A stretch of DNA of 64,000 nucleotides from positions 28,096 through 92,095 of the forward strand of contig NZ_CAMJFM010000009.1 in NCBI RefSeq assembly GCF_946404925.1, written 5' to 3'. Origin of the DNA: an uncultured Prevotella sp. (GTDB lineage Bacteria; Bacteroidota; Bacteroidia; Bacteroidales; Bacteroidaceae). Shown in pieces: positions 25,782 to 34,565 of the stretch. The notes below the pieces were generated by a model that searched no databases, was not told the DNA's origin, and worked only from the letters and a program-made list of their open reading frames with translations. Each line of letters starts with the position of its first letter. Position 1 is the first letter of the stretch. The position numbers and the translations under genes were made by a program.

Positions 25782-26555
25782 ATGAAGAAGTATATACTCG
25801 ACCTGAAGGTAAAGGAGGTAGAGCAGATTCATCAGCGTTACGTGCTCATTAAGCTAACGCACCAGAATACTCTGCCTGATATGTTGCCTGGTCAGTTTGT
25901 AGAGGTGCGCGTTGATGGATCGCCATCAACATTCCTGCGCCGCCCTATTTCCATCAACTTTGTGGATCGCGAGAACAACGAGCTCTGGCTGCTTGTAGCC
26001 ACCGTGGGCCAAGGTACTAAACAGCTTGCTAAACTTAAGTTTGGCGATGTGCTTAACTGCGTGCTGCCATTGGGCAATGGCTTTACCCCTGCCAAACAGG
26101 GCGAAAAGGTGCTGCTGGTGGGCGGAGGCGTAGGTGTGGCTCCACTGCTGTATATGGGTGCCGAGATGAAGCGCCAGGGCATCGAGCCCACATTCCTGCT
26201 GGGTGCACGTACAGCTAACGATCTGCTGATGCTGCCTATATTTAATAAGTACGGGCGCGCGTACGTAACCACCGAGGATGGATCGATGGGCGAAAAAGGC
26301 TTTGTAACCAACCATTCTATCCTCACTCTGGAGCACTTTGATCGTATCAGCACCTGTGGCCCCACGCCTATGATGAAGGCTGTGGCTCGCTATGCTCGCC
26401 AGAATAACGTCGACTGCGAGGCTTCGCTCGAGAATCTGATGGCCTGCGGACTGGGTGCTTGTTTGTGCTGTGTAGAGAAGACCACCGAGGGTAATCTGTG
26501 TGTATGTAAGGATGGACCCGTGTTTAATATTAAGAAACTGTTATGGCAAGACTAA
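25782..26555 (+). CDS. pyrK: Dihydroorotate dehydrogenase B, electron transfer subunit
   Basis: 257 residues. Ferredoxin-reductase-like: FAD-binding [11 protein letters not shown] near 48, NAD-binding [17 protein letters not shown] near 109, and the C-terminal [2Fe-2S] cysteines in [14 protein letters not shown] and [10 protein letters not shown]. It passes electrons from PyrD to NAD. It overlaps pyrD by 13 bp. Promoter box TATCTTTG lies at about 25750. Confidence 0.96.
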   Translation: MKKYILDLKVKEVEQIHQRYVLIKLTHQNTLPDMLPGQFVEVRVDGSPSTFLRRPISINFVDRENNELWLLVATVGQGTKQLAKLKFGDVLNCVLPLGNGFTPAKQGEKVLLVGGGVGVAPLLYMGAEMKRQGIEPTFLLGARTANDLLMLPIFNKYGRAYVTTEDGSMGEKGFVTNHSILTLEHFDRISTCGPTPMMKAVARYARQNNVDCEASLENLMACGLGACLCCVEKTTEGNLCVCKDGPVFNIKKLLWQD

Positions 26556-27448
26556 ATGTAAAGATAAAAGACCTGCAGCTCAAGAACCCTGTGATGACTG
26601 CATCAGGCACCTTTGGCTACGGACTGGAGTTTGCCGATCTTATGCCTATCGATGGCATTGGTGGCATCATCGTAAAGGGCACCACCCTCAATCCCCGCCA
26701 GGGTAACGACTATCCTCGTATGGCTGAAACAGCCAGTGGTATGCTTAACTGCGTAGGTCTCCAGAACAAGGGTGTAGACTACTTCTGCGAGCACATCTAT
26801 CCACAGATCAAGGATATCGACACCAATATGATTGTCAACGTCAGTGGCTCATCGCCCGAGGATTATGCTGAGTGTGCTGCACGCATCGATGCGCTCGAAA
26901 AGATTCCTGCCATCGAGCTCAACATCTCGTGCCCTAACGTCAAGGATGGCGGTATGGCCTTTGGTGTTACCTGTGCTGGTGCTGCCAGCGTGGTCAAGGC
27001 CGTAAGAGCCCGCTACCACAAGACGCTCATCGTTAAGCTCTCGCCCAACGTTACTGATATCGCTGAGATAGCCCGCGCTGTAGAGGCCGAGGGTGCTGAT
27101 AGCGTATCGCTCATCAACACGCTGATGGGTATGGCCATCGACATCGAGAAGCGCAAAACACTGCTCAGTATCAATACTGGCGGACTCAGTGGTCCCTGCG
27201 TAAAGCCTGTGGCCCTGCGCATGGTGTGGCAGGTGGCTAAGGCCGTTAATATCCCTGTAATAGGTCTGGGGGGCATCAGCACTGCTAAGGATGCCATAGA
27301 GTTCCTGATGGCTGGCGCTACAGCTGTCGAGATAGGTACAGCCAACTTCCTTGATCCTGCTGTGAGCATCAAGGTGCGCGATGGCATCAACGATTGGCTC
27401 GATGCGCATGGGTGCCAATCAGTAAGCGAAATCATAGGGGTTATTTAG
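26543..27448 (+). CDS. pyrD: Dihydroorotate dehydrogenase B, catalytic subunit
   Basis: 301-residue TIM barrel oxidising dihydroorotate to orotate in pyrimidine synthesis. [13 protein letters not shown] (start), [23 protein letters not shown] with the class 1B catalytic Cys near 135, and [15 protein letters not shown] for FMN phosphate are all present. The stop codon lies inside the terminator hairpin. Confidence 0.97.
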   Translation: MARLNVKIKDLQLKNPVMTASGTFGYGLEFADLMPIDGIGGIIVKGTTLNPRQGNDYPRMAETASGMLNCVGLQNKGVDYFCEHIYPQIKDIDTNMIVNVSGSSPEDYAECAARIDALEKIPAIELNISCPNVKDGGMAFGVTCAGAASVVKAVRARYHKTLIVKLSPNVTDIAEIARAVEAEGADSVSLINTLMGMAIDIEKRKTLLSINTGGLSGPCVKPVALRMVWQVAKAVNIPVIGLGGISTAKDAIEFLMAGATAVEIGTANFLDPAVSIKVRDGINDWLDAHGCQSVSEIIGVI

Positions 27449-27465
27449 TTAACCCCTTTTTTTTT
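27437..27465 (+). terminator. Terminator overlapping the pyrD stop codon
   Basis: GGGGTTA, 6-nt loop, TAACCCC and nine T residues. The pyrD TAG (27446-27448) is in the loop. Confidence 0.85.
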
Positions 27466-27482
27466 ATGTCTCGATAGATACA

Positions 27483-27578
27483 AAAACTGAGGGCTAGCAA
27501 TCGCTAGCCCTCAACCAACACAAAAACTAAACTAGACTTAACTAAAGCAATTCCGGGGTTTTCACAAATCCCTGATTG
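27483..27578 (-). ncRNA. Candidate small RNA between pyrD and aroC
   Basis: No reading frame. The minus strand has an exact promoter (TTTGG at 27611-27615, 19 bp, TATCTTTG at 27584-27591), and about 95 nt later a 10-bp terminator hairpin GAGGGCTAGC-GATT-GCTAGCCCTC followed by AGTTTTTG. Inside, CCGCAATCAGGGATTT and CCCCGGAATTGC can pair to form a 5' stem. It is separate from aroC, whose stop is upstream of the promoter. Confidence 0.68.
27489..27512 (-). terminator. Terminator of the candidate small RNA
   Basis: Perfect 10-bp stem with a 4-nt loop. The U-rich side (CAGTTTTTG) is on the minus strand only. Confidence 0.8.
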
Positions 27579-27583
27579 CGGTG

Positions 27584-27615
27584 CAAAGATACGAATAGTT
27601 TTTGAAACTACCAAA
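27584..27615 (-). promoter_or_regulatory. Promoter of the candidate small RNA at 27.5 kb
   Basis: TTTGG-N19-TATCTTTG on the minus strand, located after the aroC stop codon. Confidence 0.75.
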
Positions 27616-27652
27616 TCTTATTTGCATTTTTTTGCAATCAGACCCCTTTTTT

Positions 27653-28765
27653 CTATAAATTACAGCCTTTAGAGGCAAAAATAAGCAATAAATTGTCCAA
27701 AATGACCATCGCTGCCATCGCTTCTACCACAGGTACTGCACGAGGCAAAACGCATGGATCATGACGTCCGCGAGCGGTAAATTTGGTTGGGTTGCCCTCA
27801 AGGTCAACCGTATCCTGTTCGGTAAGAATGGTGGCCACGGGCTTAAATGCCACGCGGAAGTATATGTCTTGTCCGTTACTAATTCCGCCCTGTATGCCAC
27901 CGCTATGATTGGTTGCTGTTGAGAGGTGAGGGGTGAGAGGTGAGAGGTGAGAGGTATCATCTGAGGCAGGGATGAAAACATCGTTCAGTTCGGAACCGCG
28001 TTTAGTAACGCAGTCGAAACCCTCGCCGTATTCAAAGCCTTTCACAGCGTTGATGCTCAGCATGGCTTGGCCCAGCTCAGCGTGCAGCTTGCCAAATTCA
28101 GGCTCGCCCAGTCCAGCGGGGCAGCCCTTGATTACGCAGGTTATCACGCCCCCTATGGTGTCGCCCTCAGCCTTTACCTGGGTGATGAGCTCCTCCATCT
28201 GTGCAGCCTTCTCAGCGTCAGGACAGCGCACGGCATTCGTCTCGGTCTTATCCAGATCGTACAGTTTGTAGTCCTTGTCAAGCGCTATGTCGCCCACCTG
28301 CGATGTGTATGCCTGGATGCTGATGCCCTTCTGGCGCAGTACCAGTTTGGCCAGTGCTCCGCCCACACAGCGACTGATGGTGATGCGTGCTGATGTGCGC
28401 CCACCTCCGCGATGATCGCGAATGCCATACTTCTCATAGTAAGTATAGTCGGCATGCGAGGGGCGGAACAGGCAGCGCATGTTCTCGTAGTCCTGCGAGT
28501 GCTGATTGGTGTTACGCACAATGAATCCGATGGGGCAGCCAGTCGACTTGCCCTCGAACACACCGCTTAGTATCTCTACCTGATCGGCCTCTTGGCGCGA
28601 TGTGGTTATCTTGCTCTGTCCAGGACGACGGCGATGCAGTTCCTGCTGTATGAAGTCTACGTCGATGTCGATGCCAGCCGGCATGCCATCCACTACGCCT
28701 CCCACAGCTTCACCATGACTCTCGCCAAACGTTGTAAGCCTGAATATTTGCCCGAAACTATTCAT
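27653..28765 (-). CDS. aroC: Chorismate synthase, with in-frame repeat insert
   Basis: 370 residues. Forms chorismate from EPSP, the last shikimate step, using reduced [21 protein letters not shown] near the start, [35 protein letters not shown] and [15 protein letters not shown] are signature regions. Residues about 270-284 ([13 protein letters not shown]) are encoded by CCTCTCACC repeat DNA (27920-27956) in the loop before NHSGG. All conserved motifs flank the insert intact. Co-oriented with slyD, 20 bp apart. Confidence 0.96.
   Translation of the reverse strand: MNSFGQIFRLTTFGESHGEAVGGVVDGMPAGIDIDVDFIQQELHRRRPGQSKITTSRQEADQVEILSGVFEGKSTGCPIGFIVRNTNQHSQDYENMRCLFRPSHADYTYYEKYGIRDHRGGGRTSARITISRCVGGALAKLVLRQKGISIQAYTSQVGDIALDKDYKLYDLDKTETNAVRCPDAEKAAQMEELITQVKAEGDTIGGVITCVIKGCPAGLGEPEFGKLHAELGQAMLSINAVKGFEYGEGFDCVTKRGSELNDVFIPASDDTSHLSPLTPHLSTATNHSGGIQGGISNGQDIYFRVAFKPVATILTEQDTVDLEGNPTKFTARGRHDPCVLPRAVPVVEAMAAMVILDNLLLIFASKGCNL
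27920..27956 (-). repeat. GAGAGGTGAG tandem repeat inside aroC
   Basis: Four near-perfect 9-nt units GAGAGGTGA on the plus strand, read on the coding strand as Ser-His-Leu-Ser-Pro-Leu-Thr type residues. Same sequence as the repeats in pepP and in the 21.1 kb spacer. Confidence 0.9.
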
Positions 28766-28785
28766 TAATGTTCAATGTTTAATGT

Positions 28786-29403
28786 TTAATGGCAGTGTCC
28801 GCATCCGCAGCCGCCATCGTGATGATGATGATGCTCGTGATCGCCACATCCGCAGTCGTGATCGCCACAACCGTGGTCGCCACAACCGCTGCAACCACCG
28901 CTGCATCCGCCTGTCATGTGCTTAATCAGGTGCTGAATCTCCTCCTCGGTAGCCTCGCGATTCTCAATCACGCGACCCTTGAAGTTCAGTGTCTTACCAG
29001 CCAGAGGGTGGTTGGTATCCACTGTCACACCGTCTTCCTCTATCTTGGTTACCTTAGCCATAAACTGGTGGTCCTCATTGTCCATCAGTGTAATCACTGC
29101 GCCCTCAAAAATGTTCTCATGGTCAAAGTGTCCGTTAACTGTAAACACCTCGCGGCCCACTTTATGCACGCCCTCAGCTACATATTCGCCAAAAGCCTCT
29201 GCAGGAGTCAGCTCAAAATCAAAGTCGCTGCCCTTGTCCAGAGCCTTTACCTTAGCCTCGAAAGCATCGAGTGCTACACTGAATCCTGTGATAAACTCAA
29301 AAGGACGCTCGTCGCCAGTCTGTTCCTCCAGCTCACTCTTACCGTCTTTTACACTGTACAGCTGGTAAACCACCGACATAAATCTGTTCTTTGTTTCTTC
29401 CAT
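28786..29403 (-). CDS. slyD: FKBP-type peptidyl-prolyl isomerase, SlyD-like
   Basis: 205 residues from ATG 29403, chosen over an upstream in-frame ATG because AGGT lies just before it. FKBP domain with an IF flap: YQLYSVKDGKSELEEQTGDE, ELTPAEAFGEYVAEGVHKV, NHPLAGKTLNFKGRVI. The last 40 residues are a metal-binding tail with repeated Cys-Gly-Asp-His units and HEHHHHH, as in SlyD, which supplies nickel or other metals and acts as a chaperone. Upstream -7 box TATCTTTG at 29441-29448; probably co-transcribed with aroC. Confidence 0.92.
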   Translation of the reverse strand: MEETKNRFMSVVYQLYSVKDGKSELEEQTGDERPFEFITGFSVALDAFEAKVKALDKGSDFDFELTPAEAFGEYVAEGVHKVGREVFTVNGHFDHENIFEGAVITLMDNEDHQFMAKVTKIEEDGVTVDTNHPLAGKTLNFKGRVIENREATEEEIQHLIKHMTGGCSGGCSGCGDHGCGDHDCGCGDHEHHHHHDGGCGCGHCH

Positions 29404-29592
29404 ATACCTATTTATATATATACTATTTAGTTTCAGCGTGCAAAGATACGCATTTTCCTGCAAATACGCGCAAGTTTAATCCGAAAATATAAAAAAATCC
29501 TTATTTTGGCCATTCGTTGATATGTATCAATAAAAGTGCTGTGTTCGCACACAATTTTCCAAAAAGTCTTGTTCAGTTCAAAAAATCGCCGT

Positions 29593-29600
29593 ACCTTTGC
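29593..29600 (+). promoter_or_regulatory. Promoter -7 box of the 29.7 kb secreted protein
   Basis: TACCTTTG followed by a leader of about 100 nt with two small hairpins (GTGATTCAGAAATCAC and the AAGGCCTT region). Confidence 0.55.
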
Positions 29601-29704
29601 AGCGTGATTCAGAAATCACAGATAAATTATAAGGATAACAAATAAAGTAAAAAAGTAGGTTGGCTGCGAAAGGCCTTCCGAGTAAAAAAAGAAAGGGTAA
29701 AAAG

Positions 29705-30070
29705 ATGAAAAAGATGGTTATGACACTTGTAGCAATGCTGAGTATGACAACTGTAGCTTTTGCTGAGGATGAGAACACAAACGCTGTAAAGAACGTTGAG
29801 GCTTACAACATGACAGTAAACATGGAGAAGCTTTCAAACGCCCTGATGCTTTCAGTAAGCCAGCGCGAGGCTGTAGAGAACATCCACAACGTGTTTAACA
29901 CTGAGATGATTTATGCTGCTCAGTACGGTAAGAACGATCGCGACGCTATGGTTAAGCGTGCCATCGATACCGACGTAAAGCGCATGCGCTCAGTACTTTC
30001 TAACGAGCAGATGCGTACTTACCTGCTGCTGCTCAACACCACACTTAACAACCGTGGTCTGAACAAGTAA
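29705..30070 (+). CDS. Small secreted protein of unknown function
   Basis: 121 residues starting at 29705, just after AGAAAGGGTAAAAAG (ribosome-binding site). Clear Sec signal peptide (MVMTLVAMLSMTTVAFAED). The mature part is about 100 residues, predicted alpha-helical, with LSNALMLSVSQREAVENIHN and SVLSNEQMRTYLLLLNTTL. The repeated helix pattern recalls small periplasmic Spy-like or DUF families, but I do not recognise it. Monocistronic: own promoter and a terminator after it. Strong codon bias and short leader suggest high expression. Confidence 0.8.
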   Translation: MKKMVMTLVAMLSMTTVAFAEDENTNAVKNVEAYNMTVNMEKLSNALMLSVSQREAVENIHNVFNTEMIYAAQYGKNDRDAMVKRAIDTDVKRMRSVLSNEQMRTYLLLLNTTLNNRGLNK

Positions 30071-30110
30071 ATTCATAGTTTTTTAGTTATTATTGGTCAT
30101 TCTATTTTTG

Positions 30111-30141
30111 GGGGCATTCCAGCGGGGATGCCTCTATTTTT
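30111..30141 (+). terminator. Terminator after the small secreted protein
   Basis: GGGGCATTCC, loop AGC, GGGGATGCC, then CTCTATTTTTA; one or two wobble pairs. Confidence 0.65.
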
Positions 30142-30227
30142 ATGCTTAAAATTTGCAAATGTCGAAAATTTTTATTTACTTTGCACACGGAAAAAGTATA
30201 TAAACCATAATAATAACAAAAAGACGT

Positions 30228-31109
30228 ATGAAAAAGGTTAAGTTTTTTATCATGTCAATGGTAGCCGTTCTGCTGGTTAGCTGCGGTACCACAAACACAG
30301 TGCCCATCACAGGGCGTAAGCAGAATCTGATGGTTAGCGATGGTGAGATTCTCAGCCTCTCAACCCAGCAGTATCAGGAGTTTATGAAGACTGCCAAGGT
30401 GTCAACCAATGCCACCAATACAGCCATGGTTAAGCGCGTTGGTACCAATCTGGCCAATGCCGTAGTCAACTTCCTCAACACTAATGGCTATCAGAATGAT
30501 GTACAGAATTATCAATGGACATTTAATCTTGTAGCCGATAATCAGGCTAACGCCTGGTGTATGCCTGGCGGACTGATTGTGGTCTACGAGGGCTTGCTGC
30601 CCATCACTCAGGATGAGGCTTCGCTGGCCATCGTACTGGGCCACGAGATTGCCCACGCTGTAGCTCGCCACTCAGCCGAGCAGATGAGCACACAGATCAA
30701 GCAGCAGTATGGTGTTCAGGCTGCAGGCACACTGGCCAGCATCTTAGGTGTAGGCAGCAACACTGTTGCTCTTGGTCAGGCAGCAGCAGCTCAGGGTTTG
30801 AGCTTATGGAATCTTAAATATTCTCGCGACAACGAGAACGAGGCCGATCACCTTGGTCTTATCTTCGCAGCTATGGCAGGCTACGATCCAAGCGTGGCTG
30901 TTAAGTTCTGGGAGCGCATGTCGGCAGCTAGTGGCAATAAGAACACAGCCGAGTTCCTGAGCGATCACCCATCTGATGCTACCCGCATCAAGAATATCCA
31001 GGGATGGCTGCCCGAGGCTCAGAAGTATTACAAGCCAAAGACTACCACCACAACCACCAAAAAGACAACCACAACAAAGAAGAAAACCACCACAAAGAAA
31101 AAGAAATAA
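30228..31109 (+). CDS. M48 family metalloprotease lipoprotein
   Basis: 293 residues. Lipobox in AVLLVSCGTTN (Cys about 19). PITGRKQNLMVSDGEI is typical of LoiP/YggG-like proteins; the zinc site is HEIAHAVARH near 139-148 with the third ligand Glu in NENEADHLG near 203. SDHPSDATRIKNI is the conserved C-terminal motif. The last 28 residues are a Thr/Lys repeat tail (KKTTTTKKKTTTKKKK), not part of the protease fold. Envelope protein quality control. The promoter box is imperfect (TTTACTTTGC). Confidence 0.93.
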   Translation: MKKVKFFIMSMVAVLLVSCGTTNTVPITGRKQNLMVSDGEILSLSTQQYQEFMKTAKVSTNATNTAMVKRVGTNLANAVVNFLNTNGYQNDVQNYQWTFNLVADNQANAWCMPGGLIVVYEGLLPITQDEASLAIVLGHEIAHAVARHSAEQMSTQIKQQYGVQAAGTLASILGVGSNTVALGQAAAAQGLSLWNLKYSRDNENEADHLGLIFAAMAGYDPSVAVKFWERMSAASGNKNTAEFLSDHPSDATRIKNIQGWLPEAQKYYKPKTTTTTTKKTTTTKKKTTTKKKK

Positions 31110-31158
31110 AAAGGTAATGTCCCTTTCACTTCCCTTAAACTTCAATTTAAATTATAAT

Positions 31159-32562
31159 ATGGTAAATAAATCAGTTTTAATCTTTTTAGCAGCCTGCGGC
31201 CTTTCGGCCCAGGCTTTCGCTCAGAGCGGGGGCATTACTCCCCAGATGTTGCAGGAAATCCAGAAGGAGCAGAAGCAGTGTGGCAAGGAGCGCGTCATCG
31301 CCAACGCCGTCTATGGCATGAGCATCGATGCACTCGCCAAGAACTACAAGGCTGCTGCCACACCCCTCGACACCCATTTCTCAGTCGAAACCCGCAAGCA
31401 GACCATCACCGACCAGAAGTCATCAGGTCGCTGCTGGATGTTCAGCGGTCTCAATGTGCTGCGTTCTAACTATATGGCTCATGCCGACTCTGTCAGCATC
31501 GAGTTCTCGCAGGCCTACCTGTTCTTCTGGGATCAGCTCGAAAAGGCTAATCTCATGCTGCAGGGCGTCATCGATACCGCTAAGAAGCCTATCGACGACC
31601 AGCGCGTGCAGTTCTTCTTCCACTCGCCCATAGGCGATGGCGGAACCTTCTGCGGTGTGGCCGACCTGGCTCCAAAGTACGGACTCGTACCCTCTGAGGT
31701 TCAGCCCGAGACCTTCACCAGCGAGAATACCTCAAAGGCTCGCAGCCTCGTATCGTCAAAGCTCCGCGAGTTCGGACTCCAGCTGCGCGATATGGTAGCT
31801 GCCAAGAAGAGCGCTGCTGACGTTCAGAAGACTAAGACCCAGATGCTCGCCCAGATCTATCGCATGCTCAAGCTCACACTGGGCGCTCCTGTCGAGAAGT
31901 TCACCTATGCCTTCCGCGACAAGGCTGGTCGCCAGCTGGGCGAGGCCAAGGAGTACACACCACTCAGCTTCTATCAGGAGGTGGTTGGTGGCGACATCAA
32001 GGGCACCTTCATCATGGTGATGAACGACCCACGCCGCGAGTACTACAAGACCTACGAGGTAGAGTACGACCGCCACACCTACGATGGCACCAACTGGCGC
32101 TATCTCAACCTGCCAATGGACGAGATCGAGCAGATGGCCATCGCATCGCTCAAGGATGGTCGCAAGATGTACAGTTCTTACGATGTGGGCAAGCTCCTCG
32201 ATCGCAAGCGCGGCTATGCATCGCTCGATAACTTCGACTACGGCTCAGTGTTCGGCACCACCTTCGGTATGAACAAGGCCCAGCGCATCAGCACCTTCGA
32301 TAGCGGCTCTACCCACGCTATGACGCTTACTGCTGTCGACCTCGACAAGCAGGGCCGTCCCCTCAAGTGGAAGGTCGAGAACTCATGGGGCGCTGCCAGT
32401 GGTCAGCAGGGTTGCATCATCATGACCGCCGAGTGGTTCCGCGAGTACATGTTCCGTCTGGTTGTCAACAAGAAGTACGTATCCGAGAAGCTCCTCAAGG
32501 CTTACGAGACTAAGCCTGTGATGGTAATGCCCGAGGATCCATTGTTCCTGCCCGATGAGTAA
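31159..32562 (+). CDS. C1 family aminopeptidase (bleomycin hydrolase/PepC-like), secreted
   Basis: 467 residues from ATG 31159; the frame is open further upstream but overlaps the protease gene. Signal peptide LIFLAACGLSAQAFAQ. Papain-like catalytic Cys in KSSGRCWMFSG near 91, His in DSGSTHAMTLT near 384, Asn in WKVENSWGAAS near 406. PepC enzymes are hexameric, self-compartmentalised aminopeptidases; this one is predicted periplasmic. It follows the M48 gene by 49 bp and overlaps the next SDR gene by 8 bp. Confidence 0.93.
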   Translation: MVNKSVLIFLAACGLSAQAFAQSGGITPQMLQEIQKEQKQCGKERVIANAVYGMSIDALAKNYKAAATPLDTHFSVETRKQTITDQKSSGRCWMFSGLNVLRSNYMAHADSVSIEFSQAYLFFWDQLEKANLMLQGVIDTAKKPIDDQRVQFFFHSPIGDGGTFCGVADLAPKYGLVPSEVQPETFTSENTSKARSLVSSKLREFGLQLRDMVAAKKSAADVQKTKTQMLAQIYRMLKLTLGAPVEKFTYAFRDKAGRQLGEAKEYTPLSFYQEVVGGDIKGTFIMVMNDPRREYYKTYEVEYDRHTYDGTNWRYLNLPMDEIEQMAIASLKDGRKMYSSYDVGKLLDRKRGYASLDNFDYGSVFGTTFGMNKAQRISTFDSGSTHAMTLTAVDLDKQGRPLKWKVENSWGAASGQQGCIIMTAEWFREYMFRLVVNKKYVSEKLLKAYETKPVMVMPEDPLFLPDE

Positions 32563-33262
32563 AGCGATTGTTATAGGAGCCTCGTCGGGCATAGGGCTTG
32601 AGGTGGCCCGCCTGCTCATCCAGCGTGGCTGGACGGTAGGAGTAGCCGCCCGCAGGCTTGACCTTTTAAATAACATTGGCGCTGCTGATGTCGAGATGAT
32701 CGACGTTACCAGCGCCAATGCTGATTCTGGCCTCATGGCGCTGATAGAGCGCATGGGCGGTATGGACCTGTTTTTCTATGCCTCGGGCATAGGCAAGCAG
32801 AATCGTGAGCTGCAGGCCGATATCGAGTTGGCCACGCTGCAGACCAATGGCGTTGGCTTCACCCGCATGGTGGGCGCAGCCTATCGTTATTTTGCCCAGC
32901 AGGGTAGGGGCCACATCGCCTGCATCACCTCCATCGCAGGCACCAAGGGTCTTGGTCCCGCGCCAGCCTATTCCGCCACCAAGGCCATGCAGAATGTCTA
33001 CCTGCAGGCCTTAGAGCAGCAGGCCCATGCGCGTGGCTTGGCCATCAAGTTCACCGATATCCGCCCAGGCTTTGTCGACACCGCCCTGTTGGCAGGCACG
33101 TTCCACTATCCCATGATGCTCAAGCCCCAGGCCGTGGCGCGCGATATTGTCAACTCCATCGAGCGTGGCCGTCACATCCGCGTCATCGACTGGCGCTACC
33201 GCATCTTCACCGCCCTCTGGCGCCGCATCCCCCGCTGCATTTGGAGGCATATTAAGTTATAA
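32555..33262 (+). CDS. SDR family oxidoreductase
   Basis: 235 residues. VIGASSGIGLEVARLL (cofactor loop at residue 6-13), FYASGIG in place of the usual NNAG, Ser in CITSIAGTKG and Tyr-Lys in AYSATKAMQNVYLQALEQ near 148. Substrate unknown. It overlaps the aminopeptidase gene by 8 bp, so the pair is probably translated from one message. Confidence 0.9.
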   Translation: MSKAIVIGASSGIGLEVARLLIQRGWTVGVAARRLDLLNNIGAADVEMIDVTSANADSGLMALIERMGGMDLFFYASGIGKQNRELQADIELATLQTNGVGFTRMVGAAYRYFAQQGRGHIACITSIAGTKGLGPAPAYSATKAMQNVYLQALEQQAHARGLAIKFTDIRPGFVDTALLAGTFHYPMMLKPQAVARDIVNSIERGRHIRVIDWRYRIFTALWRRIPRCIWRHIKL

Positions 33263-33268
33263 TGTAAT

Positions 33269-33754
33269 TTAACCCTTGTATATCTTTTCTATAGTACTGT
33301 TGTGGAAGATAGATTGGTAGGTAAATAGTATTGCCCCTATTTGAATTAGGCAGTCTTCAATATTAAAGTAGAATGTTTCTACCCATGGTTGCCTTATCGC
33401 TATGTAGTCTGTAACGCTACCGTTTAGCAGCATTTCGGTCATATTACCTGTTAGTCCTGCAAACATCATCCATGGAGCCAGAATATATATTGTCGATACC
33501 TTAGGATAGGCCATGGCAGTCTTGTAAAGCATGAAGCAAAACAAAATGAAGCAAAACCCCATAACTGTCTTAATAAGCATGGGATTGTCTCCCCACAATC
33601 CCATAAAGAATCCTTTGTTCTTGATGATGTCTAGTTCGAATATTGCAAATAGCGTATTGCTCCGAATCAGCATTGTCATTATCTTCTTTATAAGAAGACA
33701 TCCTATACTAGTTGCCAGCGCTGTTGTAAATACTTTCTGATATATCTGCCTCAT
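33269..33754 (-). CDS. Divergent signal peptidase II-like membrane protein
   Basis: 161 residues with four hydrophobic segments (about 8-30, 58-78, 88-108, 135-152). Three blocks match the LspA aspartyl protease pattern: NKGFFMGLWG (compare N-x-G-x-x-F), GLTGNMTEMLLNGSVTDYI (compare GNLIDR-x-x-G-x-V-x-DF) and FYFNIEDCLIQIGAI (compare FN-x-AD-x-x-I-x-x-G). The two catalytic aspartates would be in VTDY and IED. The usual Arg after GNxxD is missing. LspA removes prolipoprotein signal peptides; this could be a paralogue with altered specificity. Not part of an operon. Confidence 0.6.
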   Translation of the reverse strand: MRQIYQKVFTTALATSIGCLLIKKIMTMLIRSNTLFAIFELDIIKNKGFFMGLWGDNPMLIKTVMGFCFILFCFMLYKTAMAYPKVSTIYILAPWMMFAGLTGNMTEMLLNGSVTDYIAIRQPWVETFYFNIEDCLIQIGAILFTYQSIFHNSTIEKIYKG

Positions 33755-33853
33755 AATTGATACAAAATTACTTCTTTTTTACGAATTACATGCTATTTAG
33801 GCGTTAAAATATCAAAACGATAGAACCAAGCCTAAAAAAACATTCTTTTTTTG

Positions 33854-33880
33854 AAGTTCCAATGTTTTTGGAACTTTTTT
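33854..33880 (+). terminator. AAGTTCCAA hairpin, copy 1
   Basis: Perfect 9-bp palindrome AAGTTCCAA-TGTTT-TTGGAACTT followed by TTTT. It lies between two divergent genes, where no plus-strand transcript is expected to end. A near-identical copy is at 34701. Confidence 0.6.
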
Positions 33881-33882
33881 CT

Positions 33883-33910
33883 TTTGTTTGCCAAATTATG
33901 TGTACCTTTG
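33883..33910 (+). promoter_or_regulatory. Promoter of the nuclease-like gene
   Basis: TTTG at 33883-33886 and TACCTTTG at 33903-33910, 32 bases before the ATG. Confidence 0.65.
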
Positions 33911-33941
33911 CAAACACTTAAAAAAATAGATTGATCAGTAT

Positions 33942-34565
33942 ATGAATGATGATATAATAACATTACCATTTGTTTTTGAAGGGGAGGAGACTGGTTGTTT
34001 TCTTGTATGCGAACCGCCTCCAACTCGTGACTTGAATGCTTTGTTTGAGGATTTACATATTGCTTTTGGTTCTGGCTTTGTGTGGACGCTGAAGCAGATT
34101 ACCTTACATAACGAGTTTAAACCGCTTGATGGCGAGAGAGATATATTTATTGTAGGTGGCGAAAAAGCAGAAGATTATACTAATCTGCTAAATGCTGCTC
34201 GCAAAGCTGTGGAGTATGGCTATCGTGTATACTTGTTACCTAATCCTAGAGGCATACGTACAGCTGATTTTATCTTTGTACGTAAGGGCGTTTACAAATT
34301 GTTCGACCTGAAGACTATTTCTGGTACAGCCTCTGTTGGTAATAGGCTTATAGATTCCATAGGACAGACCAACCGTGTACTGCTGAATATGACTGTAGAT
34401 TACAACCCGATGGCGTTAGCGCGTAACATTAAGAACTATTTCGAAAAGAATACCAATGCTTGTGAGGTCCTTATATTTAAGGGTAAAAAACAAATATCCA
34501 TTGTCCGTAAAAGTGTTGAAGATAAAAAGTTCCTTAAAACCTTTATACGGCGTTATACAAAATAA
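33942..34565 (+). CDS. Predicted PD-(D/E)XK nuclease, CdiA C-terminal-toxin-like
   Basis: 207 residues, no signal peptide. The first 55 residues are unassigned. Residues about 80-170 resemble the tRNA-nuclease domain found at the C-terminus of CdiA toxins and of some phage head proteins: AEDYTNLLNAARKAVEYGYR (Glu), TADFIFV (Asp), KLFDLKTISG (Asp-x-Lys), then DSIGQTNRVLLNM. No secretion domain, partner or obvious immunity gene is adjacent. Base composition is more AT-rich than the housekeeping neighbours. The gene is bracketed by two AAGTTCCAA palindromes. An orphan toxin, a domesticated nuclease or a phage relic are all possible. Confidence 0.6.
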   Translation: MNDDIITLPFVFEGEETGCFLVCEPPPTRDLNALFEDLHIAFGSGFVWTLKQITLHNEFKPLDGERDIFIVGGEKAEDYTNLLNAARKAVEYGYRVYLLPNPRGIRTADFIFVRKGVYKLFDLKTISGTASVGNRLIDSIGQTNRVLLNMTVDYNPMALARNIKNYFEKNTNACEVLIFKGKKQISIVRKSVEDKKFLKTFIRRYTK

